A stretch of DNA of 38,243 nucleotides from Clostridium sp. C8-1-8 (GCF_009928445.1 NZ_JAABNO010000036.1:1-38243), one strand, 5' to 3'. Counted from the stretch's first letter, positions 1 through 7,830 are shown. Notes: generated from the sequence alone by a model not told the origin. Numbers and translations are program-made.

Positions 1-21
1 ATAATTATGCATTTTCATGTT

Positions 22-45
22 GGAACTTTTCAACATTTTGACGTT
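22..45 (+). promoter_or_regulatory. Candidate ECF-sigma promoter (GGAAC...CGTT)
   Basis: GGAAC at 22-26 and CGTT at 42-45 are separated by 15 bases. This matches the usual ECF pattern of an AAC-containing -35 and a CGT -10 at about 16 bp. It lies directly in front of the ECF sigma gene, so autoregulation is likely. It would leave only about 10-13 nt of leader before the TTG start. The promoter assignment is inferred from sequence alone. Confidence 0.5.
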
Positions 46-62
46 GACATTTACATATAGAC

Positions 63-572
63 TTGATTCAAAGCTTTAAAGCCGGCAATAATGAAAGCTT
101 TGAATTGTTAATAAAAAAGTACCGAACAAATGCTATAGCTTTTGCATTTAAGTACACAAGAGATTCCTTTATTGCAGAAGATATTGCTCAAGAAAGCTTT
201 GCATATATTTACGTAAATATTGATAATTACAAAGAAAAGTACTCCTTTAAGACCTATCTATTTACAATAATTAAAAATAAAAGTATTGATTTTTTAAGAA
301 AAAAAACTTTTTTACCACTAAACGAAGATGTTGATACCATATCATCCTTTGATGTGGAGGAAGCGATAATTTCAAAGGAAACAACCAATTTAGTTAAAGG
401 AAAGATTAATTTATTAAAAGAAGATTATCAAAGAATAATTTACTTAATTGAATACGAAGGTTTTAGTTATGAGGAAGCTGCTAAGATTATGGATAAAAAT
501 CTAGGCCAAATAAAAATATTAATCTATAGAGCTCGAAAAAAATTAAAATTATTGCTTGAAGGTGAGGTATAG
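63..572 (+). CDS. ECF-type sigma-70 family RNA polymerase sigma factor
   Basis: This is a 169-residue alternative sigma factor that would direct RNA polymerase to a small regulon, probably including its own operon. Region 2 spans about residues 5-80 (AEDIAQESF, then FKTYLFTIIKNKSIDFLRKK) and region 4 about 110-165, with the helix-turn-helix EGFSYEEAAKIMDKN and RARKKLK. The start is TTG at 63: an in-frame stop lies at 45-47 and no ATG occurs before the conserved LIQSFKAGN segment. No clear Shine-Dalgarno precedes it, so translation may be weak or nearly leaderless. It is followed 2 bases later by a small membrane protein gene and then an ABC exporter, a common layout for cell-envelope stress or antimicrobial peptide response. 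The target signal is unknown. Confidence 0.88.
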   Translation: MIQSFKAGNNESFELLIKKYRTNAIAFAFKYTRDSFIAEDIAQESFAYIYVNIDNYKEKYSFKTYLFTIIKNKSIDFLRKKTFLPLNEDVDTISSFDVEEAIISKETTNLVKGKINLLKEDYQRIIYLIEYEGFSYEEAAKIMDKNLGQIKILIYRARKKLKLLLEGEV

Positions 573-574
573 CT

Positions 575-901
575 ATGGACGAAATAAATAAAATTGACAA
601 AGATTTTATAAATGGTGTATGGAAAAAAGTCCGTGTTCTTGAATATGAAAAAAGAGAACAAGATTTTATAAAGGAAAATAGAAAACTGCAGTTTAAAGAA
701 ACTGTTAGATTAGTTCTAATTATTTCTATTCCAATGCCTTTTATTTTTATACCTTTGCTGATTTTAACAAAACTTGCACTATTTCCATTAATACTAACTG
801 GCATATACTTACTAAGTGCAAGTATATTTTATGAATACCTGCAAACCTCTAGCAATTTAAGGAGGATTATAAATGAAAATAGAGATAAAAAACTTATCTA
901 A
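575..901 (+). CDS. Small membrane protein, possible anti-sigma factor
   Basis: This 108-residue protein has a charged N-terminal third (about residues 1-45) and two adjacent hydrophobic segments (about 46-66 and 69-88), followed by a short charged tail. It starts at ATG 575 with GGTGAGG at 561-567, two bases after the sigma gene stop, so the two are translationally linked. Its 3' end overlaps the ABC ATPase start by 29 bases. By position and topology (cytoplasmic N-terminal domain plus membrane anchor) it could be the cognate anti-sigma factor. However, I see no zinc-binding HxxxCxxC motif, so this is inference from context only. It has no recognised family. Confidence 0.75.
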   Translation: MDEINKIDKDFINGVWKKVRVLEYEKREQDFIKENRKLQFKETVRLVLIISIPMPFIFIPLLILTKLALFPLILTGIYLLSASIFYEYLQTSSNLRRIINENRDKKLI

Positions 902-1736
902 AAAATATGGTTCTAAGCATGCTTTAAAAAGTATAGATTTGGAGATACATCAAGGTATGTTTGGGCTTCTTGGTCCAAACGGTGCTGGAAAGACCACTCT
1001 TATGAGAATTCTGACTACTTTAATTAAAAAGAGTGATGGTTCAATAGCTATTGATAATATTGATATAGGAGAAAAAACAAAAATTCGCTCTCTTGTTGGC
1101 TATCTTCCTCAGGACTTCTCTATCTATCCATCCATGAGCGTATATGAAGCTATGGACTACTTAGCTATACTTTCTGGAATAAAGGACCGAAAGTTTAGAC
1201 ATGCAAGGATAAATGAACTCCTAAAAGCTGTAAACCTTGATAAACATATGAAAGTAAAATTCAAAGCACTTTCCGGCGGTATGAAGCGTAGACTTGGAAT
1301 CGCTCAAGCATTGCTTCACGATCCAAAGATTATAATTGTCGATGAACCTACAGCAGGATTAGATCCTGAAGAAAGAATACGTTTTAGAAATCTCTTATGT
1401 GACTTTGCCGTAGATAGAATTGTCATTCTGTCTACTCATATAGTTGAGGATATCGAGTTTACCTGCGAAAACTTAGCAATACTAAAAGATGGATCCGTAT
1501 TGTATCAAGGAAAAGTTAGCGATTTATTAAAAAAAGCAGACGGTAGCATTTGGAGTACAACAGTAGATCGAAATGAATTGGAAGCATTACGAAGGAAGCA
1601 TAATATTATCTCTACAGTATCTGAAGGTGACAATATAAAAGTAAGAATTTTATCAGATTGCAAGCCTACCGAAAGCTCAATCTGCCTTAAACCTTCCGTA
1701 GAAGATGCATATATGAAGCTTGTAAAGGAGGTGTGA
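873..1736 (+). CDS. ABC transporter ATP-binding protein
   Basis: A 287-residue ATPase subunit of an ABC-2 type exporter. It carries Walker A GPNGAGKT at 34-41, Q-loop Q80, signature LSGGM at 133-137, Walker B IIIVDE at 153-158 and the H-loop His189. The C-terminal extension of about 70 residues is typical of the drug and peptide exporter subfamily (CcmA/NatA-like). ATG at 873 has AAGGAGG about 7 bases upstream and lies inside the preceding gene. It is followed after 4 bases by the first permease. Together with the two permeases it should form one exporter under the ECF sigma. The substrate cannot be deduced; antimicrobial peptide export is a common role for such operons. Confidence 0.93.
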   Translation: MKIEIKNLSKKYGSKHALKSIDLEIHQGMFGLLGPNGAGKTTLMRILTTLIKKSDGSIAIDNIDIGEKTKIRSLVGYLPQDFSIYPSMSVYEAMDYLAILSGIKDRKFRHARINELLKAVNLDKHMKVKFKALSGGMKRRLGIAQALLHDPKIIIVDEPTAGLDPEERIRFRNLLCDFAVDRIVILSTHIVEDIEFTCENLAILKDGSVLYQGKVSDLLKKADGSIWSTTVDRNELEALRRKHNIISTVSEGDNIKVRILSDCKPTESSICLKPSVEDAYMKLVKEV

Positions 1737-1740
1737 TTAT

Positions 1741-2904
1741 ATGCTTATATCCCTAGTTATTAAAGAAATTAAATATCAATTAAAAAGCATTACTTTTTAT
1801 CTTTTCCTAGCAGTTATTACCCTATTTTACGTATCTCAATTTTTGCCGTCACTAACAGACTTTAAAAAGCCAGTACCTGGACAAAGTTATTATGGAAGTG
1901 CACCTACTACAAATAAGGAAGATGAAATTAAAGCAGTATATAAGCAGCTAAATCTAAATCTCAATGTAGGTTCTGTTTTAAGATATGGTAAGTTTATTAA
2001 TAAGATGATTGTTCTTTCAGACTCAGATAAGGAAAATATAAGTAAAGCAATAAAAGCTATATCTCCCAATGGAGAACAGGAAGGCAAGCTAAACATAGTG
2101 GTTTCTTATGAGGAATACTTGAATATTGTTAGACATTTAGATAAACAGTTAGGTGGCTCAACAGATTTTGGTGATGAACATAGAAGTATGTTATCCAAAA
2201 GACCTATGACATATGAAGAAGCTCTAGATAGGTACAACAAAACAGTGAATATAGACAAATTCTCTAATGCTTCTGCTAGACTTTTCTCGGATTATATGGG
2301 AATAACTGCAGGACTTTTTACAGTATTCTTATCTGCCTTTATTCTAACTAGAGACAAAAGAACAAAAGCTTATGAGGTGATCTATAGCCGTTCAGTTTCC
2401 TCTGCCACATACATTATGTCAAAGTATATTGCTATGTGCATATGCGTTTTCTTAGGCTACCTTATACTGGCTTCTTACTCAACCTTTATAACTATTAAGA
2501 TATCATCTTTAAATAATTATCCTATAGATTATCTCTCCTATTATAAATACACCTTTGTTTGGATACTACCTACCGTATGCTTTAGTAATGCACTAGCTAT
2601 GCTGCTTTCAGCTATTTTTAACAACGGTATTGTTGCTATAATATTACAATTTGTAATATGGATAAATTCATTATTACCCCTAATTGGAGACTATAGCTTA
2701 TTAAAGCCTATTATTAGATTTAATTCACTGGGGCGTTACGATGAATATATATCCTATGCTAAAGCCATAGAAATAAATAGAATTTTTTACTTAATATTAT
2801 GCTTAGTAGTGGTCTCCCTTAATATATTAGTTCATTCTATGAAGAGAGGTGCAAATGATGGTAGCCTTAAAAAGCTCTTTAAGCTTCATAAAATACAACA
2901 TTAA
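1741..2904 (+). CDS. ABC-2 type transporter permease
   Basis: A 387-residue membrane subunit. It has one N-terminal membrane segment (about residues 19-36), a long extracytoplasmic region of about 150 residues, and then about five membrane segments from about residue 185 to 375. This layout, with a large loop after the first helix, is that of ABC-2 permeases. The start ATG 1741 has a textbook AAAGGAGGTG upstream. Its 3' end overlaps the next permease gene by 47 bases, indicating translational coupling. It presumably pairs with the ATPase encoded just upstream. Confidence 0.88.
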   Translation: MLISLVIKEIKYQLKSITFYLFLAVITLFYVSQFLPSLTDFKKPVPGQSYYGSAPTTNKEDEIKAVYKQLNLNLNVGSVLRYGKFINKMIVLSDSDKENISKAIKAISPNGEQEGKLNIVVSYEEYLNIVRHLDKQLGGSTDFGDEHRSMLSKRPMTYEEALDRYNKTVNIDKFSNASARLFSDYMGITAGLFTVFLSAFILTRDKRTKAYEVIYSRSVSSATYIMSKYIAMCICVFLGYLILASYSTFITIKISSLNNYPIDYLSYYKYTFVWILPTVCFSNALAMLLSAIFNNGIVAIILQFVIWINSLLPLIGDYSLLKPIIRFNSLGRYDEYISYAKAIEINRIFYLILCLVVVSLNILVHSMKRGANDGSLKKLFKLHKIQH

Positions 2905-3487
2905 GATAAGTTTAAATCTAAATATTGCTGCAGCTCTAGTCTTCATTTTATTTCTGCCTTTTATCTTTAGTTTTAAATTAATAGATCTTTTTAGTATGGC
3001 TAAAATAAGCGAACTCTTCATATCCATAACCGGTATTATATTGTTTCCTTATTTAAGCAGCTTAGATGAAGTAGATAGTACTTATGAGGTTACATTTATA
3101 AAAAGAATCCCCTATATCTATGCCTTTTTAACTCGCTTAATTTTCATTGTTTTATTTAATCTGATTTTAATAATCTTTGTAACTACCATAGCTAGAGTAC
3201 AAGACGCTGACTTTCCCCAATTAGAATTCACCCTATCTATACTAGTAACTTGCTTAACACTAGGCTTAATCGGCCTCACAACAACTCTACTAACCAATAA
3301 TGTTGCTGCAGGCTATCTCCTTTCCTTTAGTTATTATGCCTTTGAGTTTTCCACTAAGGGCCAATATACAAAAAGCTTTTACCTTTTTAGTCTGCTATCA
3401 AATAGCTATGCTGAAAAGTTACACCTTTTAGCATTAGTAATATTATTACTCGTTATCGATATAACGATAATTTTAAGGAAAAGCTAA
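2858..3487 (+). CDS. Second ABC transporter permease-like membrane protein
   Basis: A 209-residue protein with about six hydrophobic segments spread over its length and almost no soluble domain, which resembles the short partner permease of ABC-2 exporters. It is the last gene of the ECF/ABC operon. The reading frame opens at GTG 2849, but the AGAGGTG ribosome binding site (2845-2851) overlaps that codon. ATG 2858 (or 2855) is therefore the better start. The 47-base overlap with the preceding permease suggests coupled synthesis of a heterodimeric membrane part. A long inverted repeat follows at 3509-3631. Confidence 0.82.
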   Translation: MVALKSSLSFIKYNIKISLNLNIAAALVFILFLPFIFSFKLIDLFSMAKISELFISITGIILFPYLSSLDEVDSTYEVTFIKRIPYIYAFLTRLIFIVLFNLILIIFVTTIARVQDADFPQLEFTLSILVTCLTLGLIGLTTTLLTNNVAAGYLLSFSYYAFEFSTKGQYTKSFYLFSLLSNSYAEKLHLLALVILLLVIDITIILRKS

Positions 3488-3508
3488 GATTGCTGGTGAT
3501 GTTTAAGG

Positions 3509-3631
3509 GTATTCTTGAAATTAAGTGGTTATGAAGAAGATGCTATATGAACAAGCAATTATAATTAAATGATTTTTTGCACAAGCTCATCTAAACATCT
3601 GAGAACTGACCACTTAATTTCAACAGGATAC
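3509..3631. repeat. Long imperfect inverted repeat between convergent genes
   Basis: TTGAAATTAAGTGGT (3515-3529) is perfectly inverted at 3609-3623, and the match continues outwards (GTAT-CT on both sides, with a 2-nt difference) to about 3509 and 3631. The central 79 bases contain smaller complementary stretches. It lies between the stop of the ABC permease and the stop of the convergent rmlD-like gene. It could be a shared terminator, but the long loop and lack of a T-run fit a MITE-like or palindromic intergenic element better. Confidence 0.6.
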
Positions 3632-3684
3632 TTTAATAAATCCTTAAATTCAAACTTTATTACGAAATGGTAGCTCTGCATGTA

Positions 3685-4563
3685 CTAAATTATATTATTT
3701 ATAAATACCTTTAGAGCCTCTTCATAATGCCTCATTTCATCTCCTACTGTAAGTCTAAGATTACAGTTATCAAGAGACGAATAAGTTGGTCTTTTCACTT
3801 TACTCTTATACTCCTCTGAAGTGCATGGTATAACCTTACAATTAATTTTACTAAACTCCACTATCTTACAAGCAAACTCATACCAGGAGCATTCACCATG
3901 TCCTGCACAATTATATATCCCATAATTTTCAGTGACTAAAAGCTTTAAAATATGGTGTACTATATCCTGCACATTAGTTGGATTACCTCTTTGGTCTTTT
4001 ACTACTTTTATTTCATCATTATTCATAGCTAGATTTAATATTGTATATACAAAGTTTTTGCCATTATACCCATACACCCAAGCTGGTCTTATTATGAAAT
4101 ACTTAGAACAGAGTTCTTTTACAAAGTCATCACCCATTTTCTTACTTTTACCATATTCGCTCTTTGGTAAAGCTGTATCGTACTCCTTAAAGGGTTTATT
4201 TCCTTCTCCACTGAAAACATAGTCAGTGGATATATGTACTAGCTTAGCAGAAATTCTTTCACAAGCAATAGCTAAGTTTCTTGGACCTAATGCATTAACT
4301 TTAAAGGCCTGATCATATTTTTCCTCAGCAGCATCAACATTTGTAAATGCTGCGGCGTTTATTACAACATCTGGATTTATTAACGCTAATTTGTCCATTA
4401 CTTGCTTCATATTGGTTATATCTAACTCCCTGGAATTGAATCCAAACACCTCAGCTTCTTTCAGTTCATAAGATATGTTCCCTAGTTCCGTAGCCCCTTT
4501 CTCAAACGCTTTTACTACCTCTGAGCCCACTTGTCCACCTGCTCCAGTTATTAGTATTTTCAT
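3685..4563 (-). CDS. rfbD: dTDP-4-dehydrorhamnose reductase family protein (RmlD/RfbD-like)
   Basis: A 292-residue short-chain dehydrogenase of the extended RmlD type, which reduces dTDP-4-keto-L-rhamnose with NAD(P)H in the cytoplasm in the last step of dTDP-L-rhamnose synthesis. Visible features are the nucleotide-binding TGAGGQVG at 6-13, NAAAFTNVDAAE at 69-80, STDYVFSG at 112-119 and the catalytic pair Y137 and K141 in YGKSK. Length is normal for the family. ATG 4563 follows GAAGGAAGGT. It stands alone: no rmlA, rmlB or rmlC and no glycosyltransferase lies in the window. It may therefore complete a pathway encoded elsewhere or act on another nucleotide sugar, as spore-coat RmlD homologues do. 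Confidence 0.85.
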   Translation of the reverse strand: MKILITGAGGQVGSEVVKAFEKGATELGNISYELKEAEVFGFNSRELDITNMKQVMDKLALINPDVVINAAAFTNVDAAEEKYDQAFKVNALGPRNLAIACERISAKLVHISTDYVFSGEGNKPFKEYDTALPKSEYGKSKKMGDDFVKELCSKYFIIRPAWVYGYNGKNFVYTILNLAMNNDEIKVVKDQRGNPTNVQDIVHHILKLLVTENYGIYNCAGHGECSWYEFACKIVEFSKINCKVIPCTSEEYKSKVKRPTYSSLDNCNLRLTVGDEMRHYEEALKVFINNII

Positions 4564-4624
4564 TATTTTTTACCTTCCTTCTTACTGTATAAACAATCTT
4601 TTATTACCCATGTACCTTACAGTG

Positions 4625-5140
4625 CTAAAGTAAAAACTTATCTCTTATTTCTTTTAAAGCCATAGTTTCTCTTGATACCCATGGATTTATATCTAGATTC
4701 TTTTCTAAAAGCTCTTCATTTGCCGCTATAGCATAGTCAATATCAACAAATTCTGGTCTAAATTCCAGTTCAGCTTCGTAAGTATCCAACTTTTGCTCCA
4801 ACTTCTTATCCTCTATTTTGCAAAGATAATAATGTGAGGTCATTTGAAAAATGCTGCTTTTATCATATATATCATAATTTCTTTCTGTAATAATTCCAAT
4901 TTTATCTTTAACATAAGAGAGGATATACCCGGTCTCTTCTAGTACCTCTCTGGTTAACGTTTCCTCATGACTTTCTCCTTTATTAGCTCCACCACCTGGA
5001 AACTTATAATCTCCCTTATTATTGCCAACTAATAAAACTCTTTTCTCCTCTATAATCACAGCTCTTATTGCCTCTCTTTGAATTACCTTAAACTTTTCTA
5101 TATGTATTTTATCAAGCCCTAACTCTAAACTGAAAAACAT
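4625..5140 (-). CDS. NUDIX hydrolase
   Basis: A 171-residue NUDIX-fold protein. It contains a complete NUDIX box (G-x5-E-x7-REVLEETGY) within GANKGESHEETLTREV and the following residues, which binds Mg2+ and hydrolyses nucleoside diphosphates linked to another moiety. The reading frame can be extended to ATG 5158, but the AGGAAG ribosome binding site lies inside that extension (5148-5153), so ATG 5140 is the likely start. It lies 61 bases after the rmlD-like gene start in the same direction. The C-terminal part (about residues 95-171) is not recognised. Substrate is unknown. Confidence 0.87.
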   Translation of the reverse strand: MFFSLELGLDKIHIEKFKVIQREAIRAVIIEEKRVLLVGNNKGDYKFPGGGANKGESHEETLTREVLEETGYILSYVKDKIGIITERNYDIYDKSSIFQMTSHYYLCKIEDKKLEQKLDTYEAELEFRPEFVDIDYAIAANEELLEKNLDINPWVSRETMALKEIRDKFLL

Positions 5141-5200
5141 TGATTTTCTTCCTTTCATATATGTAGGTTATATGCCTTAAACTCAACTAATGAGCTAAAT

Positions 5201-5506
5201 TCACTTATTATACTTACTATTAATTATCATTTCAGAAATCCTGTTTATCAGCACTAAAACAGTACTTATAAGACCTACTTCTTCTCCATCTAGTATATCA
5301 AATAGAGATAGTAAGCCTAATATTATAAACAGCAATCCTGAAGATAAATCTGATATAGTTTGTACGTAAATATATTTAATGCTTTTATCTTCTTCATTAT
5401 CTCTATAAATCATAAAGTCAGTATGATAAAGAGAGATAAATATAATCAGGAAACCAAGTCCTATTATCACTAAACTAATTATAATTTTAAACATATGTTG
5501 ACTCAC
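5201..5506 (-). CDS. Small membrane protein, unknown
   Basis: A 101-residue protein with about three hydrophobic segments (about residues 6-26, 52-69 and 76-90) and a basic C-terminus. I do not recognise the family. The start is uncertain: GTG at 5506 and ATG at 5494 are both in frame, and neither has a strong ribosome binding site. It follows another small membrane protein (5529-5771) by 22 bases, so the two are probably co-transcribed. Confidence 0.6.
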   Translation of the reverse strand: MSQHMFKIIISLVIIGLGFLIIFISLYHTDFMIYRDNEEDKSIKYIYVQTISDLSSGLLFIILGLLSLFDILDGEEVGLISTVLVLINRISEMIINSKYNK

Positions 5507-5528
5507 TTTGTTTAATTATTCTTATGCA

Positions 5529-5771
5529 TTACTTTTCAGTAATCCCAATTACAACTTGAAGAATTCCTACTATTAAGACTGCTAAAATTGAAGTAGCTAA
5601 CAATACTGTTGTAGACATATTATTAGAAACTAAATCAACCACAACTAAATTTATAATATACTCTAATAAAACTCCTAATAAGGGACTTGCTATAATAATT
5701 GCTATACCTAGATTTATCCTAAAATACCTATTAAGTTTAATATCTTCTTTATTTTTTGCATTTTTATTCAT
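5529..5771 (-). CDS. Small two-helix membrane protein, unknown
   Basis: An 80-residue protein with a charged N-terminus (about 15 residues) and hydrophobic segments at about residues 19-43 and 55-75. ATG 5771 has a good AGGGGATGG upstream. It is the first gene of a two-gene unit with the 101-residue membrane protein. No family is recognised and no function is proposed. Confidence 0.65.
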   Translation of the reverse strand: MNKNAKNKEDIKLNRYFRINLGIAIIIASPLLGVLLEYIINLVVVDLVSNNMSTTVLLATSILAVLIVGILQVVIGITEK

Positions 5772-5996
5772 TTATCCATCCCCTAATACATAACATTATA
5801 ACATTAATATACTTTAATAACTTAATTTTACATCATTTTTAATATTATTGTAATCATCTTTTCTTTAAAATCATTTATAATAAAAAATATAATGTATACG
5901 TTGTAATTTGTTAAAAGTTACATAAGTCATAATGTATTAACATTAAATTTAAATTTCTACTAAGAAGGATTTAAAAATAAAATTAGGGGTGACACT

Positions 5997-6341
5997 ATGG
6001 TGAAACTAAAAAAAATCTCAATATTTATTTTATCTTTCATATGCTTCTTAATAGCTATAAATGAAATTTCTTTTTTTATCGATAAGTCAGAAATAGACAA
6101 GGGAAATACCCCTGTGTTTATACTTAAGAAAGATATCTATAAGGACGGCGGTACCACTGTTTATTATGGTTTAGGATACCAAATAATATCTTGGAATCAA
6201 TATAGTAAGCAGAGCATCAATGGTATAGAAAAAGACGGAACCTTAAAAGGAATAGAAACTCATAGATTTCCATTTTACAACAATGTAATACATGGTGGTA
6301 AACCTTCGATACAATTAGAATTTGCAGAGGGAACTTTTTAA
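5997..6341 (+). CDS. Exported or membrane-anchored small protein, unknown function
   Basis: A 114-residue protein starting with a basic stretch and one hydrophobic segment (about residues 7-27), which is either an uncleaved anchor or a signal peptide. The rest is a small extracytoplasmic domain containing DIYKDGGTTVYYGLGYQII. The pattern of KDGGT followed by YYGLGY recurs in short uncharacterised clostridial and bacillar proteins, but I cannot name a family. ATG 5997 follows AGGGGTG. A terminator hairpin begins within its last codons (6324-6354). It is flanked by minus-strand genes and is therefore monocistronic. Confidence 0.72.
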   Translation: MVKLKKISIFILSFICFLIAINEISFFIDKSEIDKGNTPVFILKKDIYKDGGTTVYYGLGYQIISWNQYSKQSINGIEKDGTLKGIETHRFPFYNNVIHGGKPSIQLEFAEGTF

Positions 6342-6354
6342 CTCTTCCCTCTGC
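6324..6354 (+). terminator. Terminator overlapping the end of the 114-residue gene
   Basis: GCAGAGGGAA (6324-6333) and TTCCCTCTGC (6345-6354) form a perfect 10-bp stem with an 11-nt loop. The left arm is inside the last coding codons. The following bases are TTATTAATT, a weak T-run. Confidence 0.6.
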
Positions 6355-6448
6355 TTATTAATTAATAAATATATCTAAACTCACTTAAATTTTTCCTTAC
6401 AAAAGTATTAGGAGCCTTCTAATAGATTTTAGCTTTAATATTACAGCT

Positions 6449-6919
6449 TTATATTCTATTTTCAAATTCTAAGCTTACAGCCTGTCTTACTGCCCAGCTA
6501 TGATATTCAAGCAAAAGCATTTTTATACATTCTTCTGGATCAAGCCAAATTAATTCATGATCTTCTTCAACTTTTTTATCAGTAAAGTTCAGCAAATCTA
6601 CTATATAGAAATGACCTATACCCTTAAGCTTTCTTTTTGTTCTAGATTCATGATAAAGGATAGCTTCTCCGATATAACTTTTTATACTTATCTCGTAACC
6701 TGTTTCTTCAATGAATTCTCGCTTAACGCACTGTTCATAATCTTCATTTACTTCCAAACCTCCACCGGGCAGGAAGTACTTATCTATCTTTTTTATTGTT
6801 CCAACCTTACCTTCTTTATTAAAAGTTATGCCATATACACCAATTCTATCGGTATATTCTACTCCATAAAGTTTTTCTCCAAATACATTCTCTTCCACCT
6901 CAATATGCTCATTTTTCAT
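6449..6919 (-). CDS. NUDIX hydrolase
   Basis: A 156-residue NUDIX protein with the complete box: G, five residues (GLEVN), E, seven residues, then REFIEETGY. ATG 6919 is preceded by AAAGGAG with 8-base spacing. It is not closely similar to the NUDIX proteins at 4625 and 10230, so this is not a recent local duplication. The aromatic and charged C-terminus (HELIWLDPEECIKMLL) is the common NUDIX ending. It is a single gene following a long inverted repeat; substrate unknown. Confidence 0.87.
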   Translation of the reverse strand: MKNEHIEVEENVFGEKLYGVEYTDRIGVYGITFNKEGKVGTIKKIDKYFLPGGGLEVNEDYEQCVKREFIEETGYEISIKSYIGEAILYHESRTKRKLKGIGHFYIVDLLNFTDKKVEEDHELIWLDPEECIKMLLLEYHSWAVRQAVSLEFENRI

Positions 6920-6983
6920 ATTATCAGCTCCTTTCTTTCTTAATAAAACCTAAGCTTAATACTATAATCTATTTTCTTACTAT

Positions 6984-7087
6984 TATAGGGAACCAACTTC
7001 AACTATTAATTTATACATGCCATAAAATCCCCAGAAGCCGGGATTTTATAACAAGTATAAATTAAGTTTTCATATAGGTTCCCTATA
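6984..7087. repeat. 104-bp interrupted palindrome (hairpin element)
   Basis: Three nested complementary pairs are present: TATAGGGAACC (6984-6994) with 7077-7087; AATTTATAC (7008-7016) with 7055-7063; ATAAAATCCC (7022-7031) with 7040-7049. The last encloses an 8-nt loop. As RNA it would fold into one long hairpin with internal loops. It lies between the stop of the DUF1737 gene and the start of the NUDIX gene, both on the minus strand. It could be a MITE-like element or a structured untranslated region. Confidence 0.65.
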
Positions 7088-7101
7088 AATTAAAGCTATG
7101 A

Positions 7102-7281
7102 TTATTTTTTATTATCCTCTTCAAGAATTACTGCTTGTGCTACTATAACATCAGTTCCATTAAAAGTACAAGAAGGTGATCCGTATAACTTGTACCCTTC
7201 ATTAAGCAATTCAGAAATCCTTTTGCAAAAGCTAGAATCATCTTTTCCTGTAATCAGTCTATATCTTAGTCTATCTTCCAT
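7102..7281 (-). CDS. DUF1737 family small protein
   Basis: A 59-residue protein beginning MEDRLRYRLITGKDD and containing FCKRISELLNEGYKLYGSPS and VIVAQAV. The pattern of YRLITGxDDxxFCxRI, an aromatic GYxLYGSPxxTF and a final AQAV is that of DUF1737, a small uncharacterised domain. ATG 7281 follows GGAGAGG with a 5-base spacer, so the gene is well supported despite its size. It lies downstream of the cysteine-rich protein gene on the same strand, with a terminator between. Function is unknown. Confidence 0.85.
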   Translation of the reverse strand: MEDRLRYRLITGKDDSSFCKRISELLNEGYKLYGSPSCTFNGTDVIVAQAVILEEDNKK

Positions 7282-7403
7282 AAAAACCTCTCCAATTCAT
7301 GGTATTTTTATATAATTATACTCTAAATTTCTTCTAAGTTTAATAAAAAATAACTTCAGACAAGTATAGATTGTAGAAGTATTCAAGCTTAGGTTAATAG
7401 GAC

Positions 7404-7436
7404 AAAAATTGCTGTAGTAAAGAAACCTACAGCAAT
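7404..7436 (-). terminator. Intrinsic terminator of the cysteine-rich protein gene
   Basis: On the minus strand ATTGCTGTAG and CTACAGCAAT (plus-strand 7427-7436 and 7408-7417) form a perfect 10-bp stem with a 9-nt loop, followed by TTTTTG. It lies 22 bases after the stop of the gene at 7459-7830. Confidence 0.85.
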
Positions 7437-7458
7437 CTAAATCTTACTTTTATTAGAT

Positions 7459-7830
7459 TTACATATTAATCATGTTTGTACATTCAGCTGCACATTCACT
7501 ACAAACATGAGCACAAACTTGACAATGTTCATCCTTAAACTCTCTGCATTCATTTTGACATTCTTGACAAACTGAAGCACATAGCTGACAAATTTCCTTT
7601 GAAAACCCGCTTCCTCTTGCCATAAGACAGGCTGCTGTAGAACATATTTCAGCGCAATCTTGAAGAGTTTTAATACATGTTCCTCTAGCTTCCACATCTG
7701 CTTCTTGAAGACACATACTAAAGCATTCTTGACAAATTTGTGAGCACTTTACACATAAATCGATACATTTCTGAGTAGGATTTCCTCCTTGAATTAGAGA
7801 TATTACTGGCACTTCTACTGTTGCTGACAT
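7459..7830 (-). CDS. Four-helix-bundle copper-binding protein (DUF326/Csp-like)
   Basis: A 123-residue protein with 20 cysteines, mostly in repeating CxxxC and CxxC spacing (CIDLCVKCSQICQECFSMC; CQLCASVCQECQNEC; CQVCAHVCSECAAEC). This is the DUF326/copper storage protein (Csp) pattern, in which four helices line their core with thiolates and bind many Cu(I) ions. There is no signal peptide, which matches the cytosolic Csp3 type rather than the exported Csp1. The frame extends to 7854, but AAAGGAGGAAG lies just before ATG 7830, which is therefore the start. No copper ATPase or CsoR gene lies nearby. Metal storage is inferred from family knowledge. Confidence 0.87.
   Translation of the reverse strand: MSATVEVPVISLIQGGNPTQKCIDLCVKCSQICQECFSMCLQEADVEARGTCIKTLQDCAEICSTAACLMARGSGFSKEICQLCASVCQECQNECREFKDEHCQVCAHVCSECAAECTNMINM

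Noticed and set aside
1..62. Frameshifted or truncated N-terminus of the ECF sigma factor
   Set aside because: The in-frame stop at 45-47 and the ECF promoter in this stretch explain the short start; conserved region 2 is complete from the TTG.
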